From Galbula dea (taxonomy: Eukaryota; Chordata; Aves; Piciformes; Galbulidae), in contig VWZX01004918.1 in NCBI GenBank assembly GCA_013399015.1, positions 887,369-951,368 of the forward strand: a stretch of DNA of 64,000 nt, given 5' to 3'. A program made the position numbers and the translations under genes. Position 1 is the stretch's first letter. Every line of letters begins with the position of its first letter. The notes under the pieces are model-generated. The model was not told where the DNA came from. It did no database searches and saw only the letters and a program-made list of their open reading frames with translations. Positions 48,681 through 62,738 of this stretch are shown in pieces.

Positions 48681-51600
48681 AGCAACCCCAGGCATTTGAA
48701 CAGCTTCACCTAATCATTTTTGCCCTTTCCATAATGCCTTAGATTTTTTCAGAGGGCAGTGAAGTCCAATGAGCTTACATACAGAGGAGAATGCAAGATC
48801 TTTGCTGGGTTTTTTTCCCTTCTTTTTTTTTTGTCTCAACAGGTATGGAGTTGTCATTCAATTTTGTCCAAAAAGCAGACATCCTTATCCCTAGAGCACA
48901 AAACACAGATGAGAAATCAACATCTTTTGTGAGGTGGCTAACTCAGTTCAAGGTATATTTGTCTTAATGGCTGTAGACACTGAAAGCGCTTTGAAGTGAG
49001 AGGCTGCAAAGAACTATCCTGTCTGTAGTTACAAGTGGGATCATGACTCAAGCCTGATTTCCAGTGCCTCTTACTCCTGTTTTCTGGAAAATAGGCACTC
49101 TTGGGCTCACATGGGATCAGATTCAGACTTTTTGCTGAATGGCAGTGCTGTAAAAGTTGAGTACCCATGTGCTTAGGCATCTAGAATAAAATTTCATGAG
49201 TAAAAATGCAAGGAGATATTTTGGTCAGTCTCCTTAGCAATGTGGGGAGAAAACCTTGTCATTGGAAATCCTTGGATGTATTTTAGCCACTTCACAAGAG
49301 ACTTGTGAAGGCTTTCTGTTGTTTTTTTTTCTTTTATTTCCCTTCTTGGACTTTTACTATATATTTCTGCTTTGGAGATCAAGCGCCACTTCTGTCTCTG
49401 TGGCCTCCCTTGGCAAATCTGTTCTTCCAACCAGCTGTGTGAGGCTTCAGAGATGCTTTTAGAAACACCTGTCCTGTGATATAGAAGCTAGAGAGTCATT
49501 CAATTTATATCCTTTGCTAGTTAAACTCATGAGACTCAAGTGTAGGATCAAAGCCAAAGTGTTCCTTATTTTTTTTCTGGCATTGTTGCTAACCAATGTT
49601 AACACAGAAACCTTCTCCTAGAACACTAATACTAGTGCACAGAGAGGTGCACTCATTGTGCAGAAAGCTCAAACACAAACCTTTCAATTTTCCTCACTCT
49701 TTCTCTTGCCCTCAGATGCTAAACCCTTTTATTTCTGTGCATCTTTAGCTTTCCATGTTTACTCCCCCTTGGACCCATAACTGTGCACTTAACTTCTAGG
49801 TGCTAGCCCCTGCTCCTCTGCATAAACACAACTACTAAATGATCACCTCTGTCATGTGCTCTGCCTCTCAAGTAGTATCTTTTTAACTCAAAAGTATGAG
49901 AAGTGTTACCTACACAGGACTTTAGAGTATTTTGTCTCTTAGTAACAGGTAATAAAGGACTCCCAAGGAGAGCATCCTTGTTCACAGAGATGAGTCCTGG
50001 AGATACCAAGGAGATGGCTCTTGGGAACAAAGCCATGAATGTGGTGATGCCATGACTGGGTCAGCAGGTGAACAAAGCTGCCCTGTAACCCATCCCTCTG
50101 AACCACTAACCACAAGATCTGTAGACCTACAGGTAGTGCAGGAGTGCAAATGTTCTTCATTGCCAATCATCCACAAAGGAATGACCTCGCTTCAGAGTTT
50201 ACCTCAGCTGGGAAAGAGATGTCATTTTTATGCCTCTGTGCCAGTGATACTTAAAAGCCTTGGGAACATGTAAAGTAAAATCCATTTGGGATTTTGAGGT
50301 TTGTTTGGTTTTCTCTTCAAATAGTTTGTGGCTAGCATTCTCTGTGATCCCTTACACAGTAACCACAAAGGTTCAGTTTTAGCCTCCACATGGGATGGAA
50401 GCAGGATTATTGGAGTAGGAAGATCTTTTCAAGTAAACTTAAGGGAAACAGCACTTCCCACTCTTTTAACTGAGAAAAAAAGGTGGTGGAAGTTTGGGAA
50501 AATTGTTACTGGCCTGAAATGCTTCACTTATATTCTCTAGCTAGATGAGAAGGACCACTATGGCATGGACAGATTTCTTGTTATTGTCTTCCCACTATAA
50601 AATAATGCAATAAAATAACACTGAGAATGAAACAGAAAATGAAAAAGATGAAAATGTGTCAGGAAAAGGGCTTCTAATGTTTAATAGCTCCCTACTAAAG
50701 TCTTTAATTCAGGTTTCTGTAGGTAAGATGAGGTGTCAAACATTATTGAAAGGGTTTGTGCTGTGAGATTGGGCTATGCTTTGTGTTTTGCCATTGATAA
50801 AGTATTGCTCCTAAATCAGTCTTGCAAATCTAGCTGCAGTGACAGAAATAATAGAACATAAAGATGTGAAAGAGAATGGCCAATCTGAGTGATATGAAAA
50901 GAAGCTCTGCTTCATTTGGTCATAGAAAATAAGGCACAGTACAGGTATGACTGCCTTTCTTGAATGGTTGCATGGGATTGCTACTGTATAAATCCCTTCC
51001 TGCTTATATTTCCTGAGTGTTTCAATGTTTTGGAAGGTATTTTTCAGTTTTGAGAGGCATGTTAAGGTTGTGGTTCTGTAGAACTGCAAATGTCAGAACT
51101 TCACAGCTCATTTTGTCATCAGATTCTGATTTGTTCACAAATTATGTGTTCATAGGTAAGGGTGGCAAAAGCAGGCAGAACACTGGTCCTGAGGAAGATC
51201 ACTGCTCACTGAAGTAGTAGTTATTTTGTCTGTTTTTAAAAGCTAAGCTTCCAGCACCAGGCACTTAGAAGAAATTCATCCTTCTGTCTTTGAAAAATAA
51301 TATCATCAGCCTAAGTTACACCTTCTGAACCTCTTACACCCTTTAGCAATTTTATGTCTGATGCTGTTTACACTTCAGGAGGATTTTCAACTTTTAGCCT
51401 AATGGAAGAAAAAGTATGCTTGTTTCTTTTCAGTAAATATCTAAGTGGCCAGCAGATTAAAAATTACATTTACAGACAAAATGTAACCTGACTTCATGAG
51501 AAAGCCAGACTGACAAATACCATTGGCTTCTTGCATTCATTTCAAGCTGGATTTCACTGATGCCTGCATGGTTATAATCTCTGCGAGGTTACTTTATTAC

Positions 51601-52483
51601 TTAGAACACATATTTTGAAGTGGCAGTCAAAAGGAAGAGGGCTTGGGGTTAAAAGACTTTGAGACATCATAATTCTTAATCAAAATCTCATTAAAAAAAA
51701 AAAAAAAGGCACCTGGACTCATAAAGCAGTGAAGCATCTTGGCTCTTGCAGGGAGTACAGCAGCCTGTCTTGAATGTGATTTATGTTCTTTTTTTGACTA
51801 CCATGCCCGAGTATATTACAAAGGTTGACATGCAGATGTACATATATCAAGTGAGGTCTCAGCACCTGCTCCAATCCCCATACTGAATTTATCCTTGTTG
51901 ATACCTCTGAATATTGGTAGAGAATAAAGGACACAGTCCCTTGACATGTTGTCAGCTAGATGTAGCACAACATGACTTCAGCACAAGCGGTGTGTCTATT
52001 TAGACTCCAAGGCAAAAGTGATTAAGAGTGGAATTTGATTGTCATCTGGGCTTGCAGTTGTTCTTGCCGAGAAAGTCTGGCAACTTGTGATCTCACAAGC
52101 AACCACCTAGCTTCAGCATTCTTTGACATTTCAGAGGTTGTTTCTGTGTAGATGTGAAGCAAGCACTCTGAGGGAAAAAATACTACAATGATAGAGGTGA
52201 TTCCTGAAATCTTGTCTAATTCAGAATAATTTAGATTGTTCTGCAAGTCCTTAATTTTCTAAATTAAAACCGTGCTGCCCTCTTTGAGAAATACATGGCC
52301 TGAGTATTACATCCTCAAGCATTACAGAAAGGTTGTTATGTTGTTTACTAGGAAATAATAACCTTCTGGTGGGTTTTGAACCATCCTATCAAATTTAATA
52401 CAAAGGTGGCATTCTAGCTTCGAGTTTTCTGGGGCACCAATGAAACAAAACCAGAAACAAAACAAAGCTACACACGTGAACAC

Positions 52484-52574
52484 ACTAAAAAACCCACCCC
52501 CAAAATAATGATAATAATAAAAAAACACCAAAAAACCCCAAGCAAACAAAAAACCCAACCCAACAAAATAAAAG
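52484..52574 (-). repeat. A/C-rich low-complexity tract
   Basis: About 90 bases with almost no G and few T. The complementary strand carries G runs (GGGTTGGG, GGGG, GGGGGTGGG) separated by T stretches. It is probably degenerate simple sequence. Confidence 0.6.
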
Positions 52575-55454
52575 ATTACAAATTTAATTTGGTAAAATAA
52601 TGTTTGGATCTCATTGTTACTGTATTAGATGGGATTTATTCATAGAAGGTATTTGTGCACTAGTTTGTCTTTTCTTAATCTCTCCCTTCCCCTCTACCTT
52701 AAATGCACAAGCTGGTTTCTGTGTGGAACATTATCTTTCTCCTTTGCATTCAATTAAGTCTTTCTTAAGCTCCTAAGTGGACTGTGCAGATCCTCTTAAG
52801 ACTTGCTAAAACCCATGCAAGCTCACAGCATGCTTTAAGGGATATAGGGCAAGAGCCAGACAAGCTTCCAATATCAAAAAATGGAGTTTAGACAGAATGT
52901 GGGCAATTAAAAATAAATAAATAAGAGACAATAAAAGTAGTCTAGAGCTTCTCTACTTAGCAAGAGCTTCTAGGCACCTAAATTAATTTTGCTCTGAAAT
53001 TTGTGGGTCAGAGAATAGCTTCAGGTTTTCCCTGCTGAACCAGACATGAAGTTAAGCAGCATCTGAGTCACTTCAAGAATTCTCTCCAGTAGAGGCTGTT
53101 TTTCTCCTGGATTGTGCCTGAACCTCCCATCACTCAGAGTTTCCTCCTGATGGTTTAACATAGCTTTGTAACTTCTTTGAATTTGCTTATTTTAATGTTA
53201 AGCAGCCAGATTCCAGCCCTGCATTCCAGACTTCATACCAGCAAGAGGAGATTTCACACAGATCTTATTCAGTGGAATCACCAAGTTGTTATCATCTAAT
53301 TATAATATGGAACGTTTAATGAGGTATGTGCTATAATTATGAGTTTGAGCAGGACACATTAAGGAAAAATCTTTGTGTTTCATCAAGTGAATGGATTGTA
53401 CTTCAGAAGAGGTGTGAGGTTATTTTCAGGAGTAATGCACAGAAGTGTTCAGCCTTGATTTATGAAACCCACAAGGCACATTATAAAGCAGATTTGAAGG
53501 GCAGTATCCTACAGTGGTGAGGACATCTGGAAGAGGTTCAATAGTGAAAGAAGCAGTGGCATAAATCACCAATGGGCTGTTCTTTGGTTGAAGATGTCTC
53601 TTAGTGGGCAGGCTATGAAATTTGGACTTGATTATAGTTCAGGCTGGAGTAGCTCAGCGTCAGACCTTGGGTCACAAGCATATTTCTGTGATCATCTTTC
53701 GCACTATACAGTGAATGTCCCCAGACCAGGTTTTTTCTGGGGAAGCAGAGCTGTAAAGATATCTGTGCTTACAGAGTTGAAGGTGGAGATAGTTTTAAAC
53801 AATGAAGAGGACTGACTGAAACAGAACATCATGTTTCAGGACCATGAGTAAGCTACAGCATTTTTTATCAGTGTAAATGTATTGTTAGGAGAAAAATATA
53901 ACTTGCTAACAATATATGTAAGTAAATAAGCCAACTTATTAAGGATATTTTGGATTTTTGTTATGCCAAAACTATCATCTGAAGCTTCTCTTTTTTTGAA
54001 AGAACTGCAGGTTAGAAGTTACAGAGATGATAGAAAATACTTGTAAAGAAGATATTTGATGCTTTTGCATTATCCACTGCTAAAGCTATATGTAACAAGT
54101 CCATTTTCCTCTGATGACTTAAAACCCTCAGTATAAATGGGGAGAGGGTGTGGCTGTCTGGGACCTAGTTCAAAACAGACATTTCTCCATGTTTCAGCTC
54201 CCTTAGCTTCTGTTGTGAAGAGGTGGGTGAACACATTCAAAATGTATTTAGCAAATAGTCATAACAAAAAAAAAAAGTACTTGAAGACACAGTCAGCTGT
54301 GCATGACATTGTCTTTGTGTGCTGGTACTCTGGCTAGGTAGGAGCTTCATTGTCTGCAGTGGAAGAGACAGAGATGAGAAATGAGAGTTTGCACACTAGG
54401 GATGAAGAAAAACCCCAACAAACAGATGAGGTAATGTTTTACAAGAGTTTGAAAAGGAAAGGGTCATGAGGGAATAAAAAGCTTTAGTAGCATATTCTAT
54501 CTGATGTTGCAGTCTTGCTCTGTGTTCATCCTCACCCACACAACCAGATCCTTTCTTAATTTTCCATATGTGTTTCCTTTATATTCTTCATTAATTGTCC
54601 TACTTTCCATAATTAATTGCACACTTCTAGATTCTTTCCTCTGCTGAAAAATTTGGGTTGTTTACTCTCTGCATCTTTCCTCCTTTTTATTCAGCCTATT
54701 TAATCATTATTATCTTTCCCCCTCAAAACCTATTCCCCATACGGTTTTTTTCAGAAGTGACAGCATTTCTCAAGTTGCCATTTCTCATTGAACTCTAGCA
54801 GCATCCTTGCATCTGCTAATTCCCCATGGCTCTGTTGTTCTCTTGCAGTAATAACAACCTTATTTTTTTTTGCTTCCTAAGAAAACTGAGATGTGGGAGG
54901 TGAAGTCTACACTGGTCCCAGCAGATATCTTGGTTCACATGATGCTAATCTGCTCACGTAGTCTAAGACTCCAGACTAGTTGGGTTGTTGATTTGCTGAG
55001 CCCTTCTGTGATCACCAGGAAAGGGGAGAAAATACCTCAGAGAGGCTTGATGAGTAGTTTTGGTGTGAATGCACCTGCATGTGGAACCTCAACTCTTTTG
55101 TATTTGTCCATATATTTCTGCTGGATTTTTTTAATCTGTAGTGGCATTTTTGCCAAAAAGGATGTAAACATTTTGTTTCCTTCCTTCCTTTGTTTGCTTT
55201 TATTTCTTGTAGCCTGTTTAAAAAATGGAGAAGCAGAGGAAGAGATTGAGAATAGAGGAGTCTTAAAGCTTTTGAGGGAAAGCAAACATAAAATATTAAG
55301 GTATTCAAAAGCATCACAGAAAACATCATCCTTTGTCTCACTGTAAAGTTAGGGCTCTATTTGAGTTTTCTTGTGATTTAGTCATATGTCGAAGAGGAGC
55401 CAGATGTACTTAAGAGTTTGGGGTTTGGAGAGGTGGTGTTTGTGTATTTTTAAC

Positions 55455-56012
55455 AGGCCAAACAGCCAAGCAGATGAGGCCCTCCATAGGCAGATAGAAG
55501 TGGCTTCACGTTCACAGGCCCCGGTCCTCATGGGGGTTGTCAACCACCCTGACAACTGCTGGAGGGACAGCACAGCAAGGCACCAGCAATCCAGGATGTT
55601 CCTGGAATGCATTGACAACAACTTCCTCCTACAAATGGTAGAGGAACCAACTAGAAAAGGTGCTATGCTGGACCTTGTTCTGAAGAACCTGAAAGTTCAC
55701 AAGTCTGTGGGACCTGAGGGAATAGACCCACAGGTACTGAGGGAACTGGTGAATGAGGTTGCTAAGCCATTTTATTATATCCCGAAAGTCAAGGCAGTCT
55801 GGTGAAGTCCCCACTGACTGGAGAAGGGGAAACATAACCCTCATTTTTTAAAAGGCAAAGAAGGATGATCCAGCAAGCTATAGGCCAGTCAGTCTCACCT
55901 CCATGCCCAGTAAGATCATGGAGCACATCCTCCTGGAGGCACTGCTGAGGCAGAAGAATAATTGAGAGGTGATTGGGTACAATCAGCAGCACTTCACCAA
56001 GGTTTCAAGTGC
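55455..56012 (+). mobile_element. CR1 ORF2 internal fragment with internal deletion
   Basis: Two parts of CR1 ORF2 are joined. The first (about 55455-55683) is the C-terminal endonuclease region: QSRMFLECIDNNFLLQMVE and PTRKGAMLDLVLKN. The second (from about 55690) is the start of the reverse transcriptase: KVHKSVGPEGIDPQVLREL, then after a frameshift and stop DDPASYRPVSLTSMPSKIME. In an intact CR1 roughly 200 codons separate these, so about 600 bp are missing. Neither the 5' end nor the 3' tail is present. It is inactive. Confidence 0.92.
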
Positions 56013-58744
56013 TTCTGTAGTAGAAGCTACAGGTTTTCATGTAATCAACCAACAATGACAGTGTATTTATATAGCCCTTTCCTAACAAGATTTCTGAATG
56101 TTGAGAAGGGCATGATCATTTTATCATATGCTGGGCTTAATCTTGATATCCTGTCCTTGTCAGAGGATAAATGATCTAGGAGTGATCACCTCATGCTTGA
56201 AAGGTCAAAACTCCAACAAATGAGGTTATGATCCTTAGTGCTGTCTCATTCATTGCGCTCAATGAAATTATGGGAAGATGTTTTCTGACCAAAGGGGGCT
56301 GCATCTTTGCTTACCTTAGTGCATGTCTCCCAAGGCAAAACTGCTGTATATCTCTAGAGCTTCTTGAGCAGTTGCATGGTCCTTTTGGAGCTTAGTGTTT
56401 TGATGAGGTTGATTGGTCAAGTTACCTCCTCTAAATGTACTTGGGCAGTGATGGTCTGTTCCATCCAGGGGAACCATTGCAGGAATGGCTACCCTGAAGG
56501 CAAGAAGAGAAAGGAAAACGATTTACAAATACTTACACTTACAGAAGCAAAACTCTTTGATCTGAAGTTGTGTTTCTAGTTCTTCATGTGAGGACATGTT
56601 TAAGTCTTCTGCATGTATTGATTTGCAAGTAAGCTTTTAGGCACAGTGCTTTCTACTGGGAAAGGCTCTAGGGGCTATCTTTTTGTATTTTCTAAACAAT
56701 TAATCAGAATAGGAGGAGGTTTTATTGTGTCTTTTCTGCTTTTCCTTGGAACTGGAGAGATGAGGAGAGGCTGGTAAACACGATGCAGGCAGATCCAAGA
56801 TTGTTTTTACAATCAATAGAAGTTGTTTTAAGAATTTCATCCTTCAGTTCCCTGCTTGTTCCTAGTTACTAAATCTCATGAGAAAAAGACATATCGTTGT
56901 CTTATCCTTTGCTCCTTCATTTCAGATGTTCAGAGCCCTTGATAAATTAACAGACTGGTTATTCAGAAAAAAATAAAATTACATTTCTGGATGGGATTTA
57001 TGATTATTATGCAAATGTAACTGCCATATTCTGTACAGAAAACACATTTAAAATCCCTGAAAACAGCAATAATCATCTTCAGGAGCTACTTCAGTTAATA
57101 CTTTCCTATATACAATTGAGTATTCATTAATAACTTCTGGATTGTTGTTAGTATTTTTTTATTGTAACATGTAATTTGCTTGAACTGAGTACATCTTTCT
57201 CAAAATGGTTTTAATTACAGAAATAAATGACAAAGCTTAGTGGAGATGCTTATACAACAGTGAAGTTATTTTCTGTGTGCCAACTGGAAATTCATTCCTA
57301 GCAGATGGAATTCACCAGTCTGCAAAGAATGGAAATGAGGGTTTAAAACTTTATCTGTCTGATAAGGGATGAACATCATGTCATACATGTTATTTCTTCT
57401 TGGCTTCTGCACTATTAATCAATTACAGCTGCAGGAAAACAAAACAAAGAGTTGTTTGTTTTACTGAGGATGTATTTTGCTATTAGGATCAATTTTACGT
57501 GTCAACAAGGTCTACCACTATGGGGCAGAATAAAGGTATGGCTCAAAATATTTCCATTTCTCTACAGGCACTGTGACATTTATCCTCCTTCCTTCTGGTG
57601 GTGTGGGCAGTACTGTTGCAGATTATTTTGGCCTCCTGTTCCTCTCTCTTGTGTTATCATTCTGCCTGACTCTGTTCTTGTAGCTCCTGTGGTCTTTATA
57701 AATCAATATGTATGACCTTTTCCCAAATTCTGATTCAGGATAAAGGCTGTAGATAGCCATAAGAGGAAGCCAAGGCTTCAGATGCAACCTACCAGGAACA
57801 GAAAACCAGTATGTTGCTCCTAGGTGATGAGCTGTTGGATTCCAAGTCTCACCTGTTCCTTGAGATTCACCAACTTTGATGAAGGGCAGTAAAAATGTAG
57901 CCCAGGAGTAGCTCAAAAGCTGGAGGTGCACTGATGAGGCATAACATAAAGAAAGGTGGTGTTGTCAGCATGGAGAAAATGAGGGTGTCAAGCTGAATGA
58001 CCCTGCAAACTGGGCTAGGAGCAGAGAGATTAATTCCTTAGTATCAAGTGCAAAATCACATAGTGCAGAATAAGAAAATCTTCAGCTGCAATTGCTCATC
58101 AGTTAGAAATTAATGACAAGTAAAAGCATGTGATGAGCTAAATGACAACAGGATGAGTAAGCCGGAGTGGTGTGGCCGAGGAAAAGGCAATTGTACTGCT
58201 GGCCTACATTGAGGGAGGGAGAACTGGCAAAGATCCTGTCCTACAATAGAAACAAAGCTCCACCAGCCAGTCATGCCAGCAGCACACCAGGGCTCTGCAT
58301 CCACTGGAAGTGTGTGTGTCTTTATCCCAGTGTCCTTCAAAACACCACGACATTGAGGTAGTTATTGTAGAGCATAAGAACTGCCATGAGTTCACATCCT
58401 TGCTCATCTGATGTGATCTTCTTTCACCTTTCCACCTGCTAAAATAGCATGGCTTGATTTAACACAGCAAAACAATGACTAGAAGTGAAAATAAATTAAT
58501 CAGAGAGGGGAGTGGACTATACATGCCAAAGGCTTGAAGTGACATGAGAGAAAACAGGGCTAAACTGGCCACAGACAAATATAGGTTGGGAATAAAAAGA
58601 GGGAAGCTGCACAGTGGAGTTCCAGTAGGAACAACAGTCAAAAGTGAAGCAATGTGATCAGTTAATAGAAAGATCTTGTTCTGGTGATGATGTGGGTCTA
58701 GCTTTTTTGAACCAAGAGGTCTCCTCCACCTCTACCTTCCTCTA

Positions 58745-58795
58745 ACATCACTCTGGGTGGAAGGGGCTTGGAGATGTCTCTGGTCCAACCTTTCC
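58745..58795 (-). mobile_element. Possible diverged CR1 3' tail (reverse)
   Basis: GGTGGAAGGGGCTTGGAGAT followed by CTCTGGTCCAACC resembles the reverse complement of the CR1 terminal block seen at 2522, but with many differences and no ATTCTATG tail repeat. Confidence 0.4.
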
Positions 58796-59849
58796 TGGTG
58801 AGGCAGGAATGATCCCACTGATAGCTGGATCCAAATATGGTTGATCTAGCATGGTATCTGGAAAAAAAATAGCTAAAGATTTTACAAACAAATAAATGTT
58901 AGGCCAGTAAGCAAGACCCAGAGGGTTTTTTTCCAACCAAATTTTGGTTCCTAGTGGCACTTTGAGTTTGAAGGGCTGTAGATTTCTGACATCAGAAACC
59001 TGTCAGTCATGTGTCCTTATCAGATCCCAAGCTCCTCAGAGCTGAAGCTTTGCTTATGTTTTGCATAATTAAACATTTAGAAAAAGTTTCATAAGTGAAA
59101 TATATTGGATCACCAGTCATGGACTCCAAGGTAAAATAAGTTGAATGGAAAAACTATACTGATTGTAAGCTTAGTGACTTCTGTCTTTTTATTATATATA
59201 CATAAGCATTTGCATCTGTATTCTGTGGTTTTGGGAGGTTTTAAATCTGCTTCCATCCCAACATGTCTTATTCATTTGATTATTTATGCATTTGCTACAG
59301 AAATATTTTGTTAAATATTGAAAAGTTTGTGATTTAAACCTGACTGTGATTGGAGCAAAGGCTTAGATTTGACATTAGGCTGGTTTTATTTATTTTTATT
59401 GTTTTAATTTTGTAGTAAGACCAAGTAAGCATATCCTTAGTTCATTAACAATATATGAGGAACTAGTGCAGCTATGTTGTCAAGAAAATGAAAGAGCATA
59501 GAAAATGCATTCAGGACTATCTAATTAATGTTTTTACTCTGCATTGTCCTACTTTTTATTCTGTAGTCTTCTTTAAAGCACAGGAAACCTGTTTGATAGA
59601 CAAAAAATAATTATCCTGGTCGCTTTCATTTACATATACATACACTTCTAGAATGCCAAATAAAATTCAAAGATACTGTTAAAAAAAAATAGAGGAGGGA
59701 AGGTCTGAGCAGATGAATTGTCTGGTTTTGTAATCTGTGAATCTATGAATATTTGGCAGAAAGTATGGTCCTGCTTCTTTATTTTTAGATTTTAGGTGCT
59801 AAATCCAATTCTACAGTGGCATAAAGAAGGGCACTCTAATGGAGACTGG

Positions 59850-60151
59850 TAGGTATCAAGAGGATGGGGCCAGGCTTTTTTCAGTGGTGTCCTGTGACAG
59901 GACAAGAGGGAACAGGCACAGAGTGAAACATAGCAAATTCCACCTAAACCTAAGGAGGAACTTCTTTCCTTTGAGGGTGGTGGAGCACTGGACTAGGCTG
60001 CCCAGAGAGGTGGTGGAGTTTCCATCTCTGGAGACATTTCAAACCCACCTGGACACCATCCTGTGCAGCCTGCTCTAGGCAAACATGCTCTGACAGAGGA
60101 GATGGACTAGATCATCTCCAGAGGTCCCTTCCAACCCCAAATATTCTGTGA
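59850..60151 (+). mobile_element. CR1 ORF2 end and 3' UTR
   Basis: The + strand encodes the last part of CR1 ORF2: EDGARLFSVVSCDRTRGN, then NLRRNFFPLRVVEHWTRL and PREVVEFPSLETFQTHLD, with a stop at 60076-60078. The 3' UTR follows with ATGGACTAGATCATCTCC and AGAGGTCCCTTCCAACCCC, ending AATATTCTGTGA. The coding part is still open over about 75 codons, so this is one of the less decayed copies, though truncated at the 5' end. Confidence 0.93.
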
Positions 60152-62722
60152 AAGCACCTGGTTTTGCTGCCCAAGGATGCTGCTGATCCAGGATGGCTGT
60201 GCTGTGGCTTCCCTTCACTAGGCTTTGGTGAAGAAACCTAAAACTGGTGGGAAGTCCTGAGGGAAGATAATATACCCCTTCCCTTTCCCTTTTTCCTTCC
60301 CTTCTTTGTGTGAAAAAAACTGCATCCTGTGGCCAAGGAGCTTTTCATGGTGCAGAAGGAAGTTCCACCTCCAGCAGCCAGAGTCTGCCTGACCTCTGGG
60401 GCTTAGCTGGGGCAAAGCAAAGAAGGGAAAAAAAACCAAAAACAGATCAGCATTTTGCTTGTTTTGGTTCCACTACTTAAAAATAATCTTGGGTAGCTTT
60501 TTTATTTTCTTGAAAGCTGCTTTGTACTGACTGGCCCTTGGTGTTCTTCAGCCTCTTTGTGTTCTCTGTGTTGTCCCTGCTGGCCTACTCAGAAGCTAGT
60601 TAAATTATGAGGATTATTCAGAGCTGCACTGAATAATAAAATGGTCTATTGATTAGTAGACTTCTAATTACTTGTCTCTTAACATGAAAGAGGAATAAGA
60701 AGATTTGATAGTAAACAAAGCAGAAAACAAATAGGATGTTTCCAACATGTAGGGGGATACGTGCCTGTGTGTGGCCTTGTACATGACTATTGTAATTTCC
60801 AGTTTATCATCCTGAGCTTATTTGACTGCTCACAGAACTGTGACCTACACAAGCAGACTGTTTGACAGATAATCAGCCAAAAAATACAACTCCTTAACAC
60901 GTTTTTTCTGCAATACCATGCTTAGGGACTGGAAGAATAACATCATGATGAGCAATATGTTTTTGATTTTTCATGTCTTGTCATGATGAAATGAAAGTTA
61001 TGGCTAATTTGTGTTTTAACTAGGTGTGTGCCAATAGATATGAATATAAATAGTGTGTCAAGAGTTTTAGCTTGAAAAACAGTGAATATCTGTAGCTAGT
61101 GAAACCTTCACTTGCATCACATGCCTCAACACTGGTTCAACTTGTCAAATTGCCTCTGGTCTTCCCTAAAAATGATGCCTAGTGTGCATTTCACTTTCAA
61201 ACCAGTTTCTCTAACAGCACTTGTCTTCAACATGTGTGTGAAATTTTTAAGGAGGCAGATCTTCAAACCTACAAGCCTAGAAGAAGAGCAGCACTGACAC
61301 CCTCTGCCCCTTCCTTAGCACTGAATGGCAAGGTGATGGCAATACTGGTCATGAGAGGAGTTCTCACTTGTGCTTGTAGGTGACTGTGCTTCCCAAAGAG
61401 CTATGAAAGGGCAGAGGACAGACTTTGGGATGTGAAAAATAAGGATTGAAATCCTGGCAGAATTGGTGTTGATTTCAGAAGGACCAGGGTTTCTCACCAG
61501 CCCTTTAATGCCTCTTCCACTATCTGCAAAGGTCTTTCCATGAACTTCTATGGGCACAAAAAACTTTCTATTAATTTCTGTGGGTTCTGCATTCTTTTCC
61601 TTTTTGTTGCATAATATTTTTCTTTAAATCCTGTGTACTTCAAACAAACAAAAAAAAACCAGTAACCCCCCAACAACAACTTTGTATGGTTCTTGCCCTT
61701 GAAAAAATGGCTGAGCCAAAGCAGTAAATTAATTAAAGTGCAAAAATCATGTAATTTTCATGAAGTATTCAAATTCCTTTATTGTTGGAGATTTGTTTGG
61801 TTGGTTTTTTCAGTTTGTTAGAGCTGTCCAAGTGCCAAGGGCTTGTTTTTCTGTTCCATTATGCCCTTTTACATGAATATGAGCTTCTCATTCAGAAATG
61901 AAGCTGTTCCCATTGTTCATAACTTTGCCTGTGGGTTGATTTGACTGTGGTGCAGTTTGCCTAGCTCTTCTAGTTTGTCTGTTTTCCTCCATAGTAAAAC
62001 TCCTTTCCTTTTATACCTGGCTGCTGGTGGAGAGGCAGGTGAGCAGCCCTGTGCTTTGTAGATGCAAGCAGTCTTGTCAGCCCATCAGTCTGCTCATCTC
62101 CTGTCACCTGGAGGTTGATGTCAGAGCAAGATATTTTCCTCTAAATGTGAATTCCCTCATTAGTTTTGCAGTGTTCCTCTAGGGCTGTAATTAGAGCCCT
62201 CCTGATAACCAGCACACAACTTCACCCATTAATTAGCTCTTCCATCTGAAGGTTTCTCATGGTGTTTCCATCCTTGTCAGCTTGCAGGAGGCTGAGCTAC
62301 CCTCAGCTGCTGCTTGAATCCATTATCCATGTCAATCATCCTTCCCATAAAAACCCAACCCATAGGCTCAAGGAAGCCTTTAGCATCACTGCAGTCAGAA
62401 GAAAACCACTTTCTTTTCACACAGGGAAGCACTGTGCTGGCTGAACACTGTGTGTGCTTGTGTGGGTGTCTGTGTAGTTGTTCAACAGCTGCTTTATTTT
62501 TCTACAAGAGCTTAGAAAAGAGACACAGTTTGGGCTCTGCTGTTTACCTGCCAGAACAGTCAAAACAGGATTCCTGATTAAAGAGGCAGCAGTAGACACC
62601 CAGTCTCTGTTGGCTTCTCCACGTTAGGGGATAATGGAAGCTTTACTTACAGGCAAAGAAATTATTTATTAGGATATGAAACCTTTAATTTAGAAGGAAG
62701 GTTTCACTTTCTCTTTTTGTTA

Positions 62723-62738
62723 TTTTTTTTTTTTTTTT
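62723..62738. repeat. Poly-T run (16)
   Basis: Sixteen consecutive T. Similar homopolymer runs of 13 to 16 bases occur at 4668-4680 (A), 15145-15158 (A), 19324-19337 (T), 29689-29704 (A), 36769-36783 (A) and 51693-51707 (A). None is attached to a recognisable retroposed sequence. Confidence 0.85.

Noticed and set aside
54870..55346. Longest open reading frame of the window (158 codons, + strand), just upstream of a CR1 ORF2 fragment
   Set aside because: No recognisable domain, a composition dominated by T-rich hydrophobic codons, and no promoter or splice context. A rough estimate from the base composition gives about 0.2 such frames by chance in 64 kb, so it is only mildly unusual. It does not match CR1 ORF2.
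55386..55805. 139-codon open frame that looks protein-coding
   Set aside because: It is real coding-like sequence, but it is CR1 ORF2 with a large internal deletion, not a host gene.
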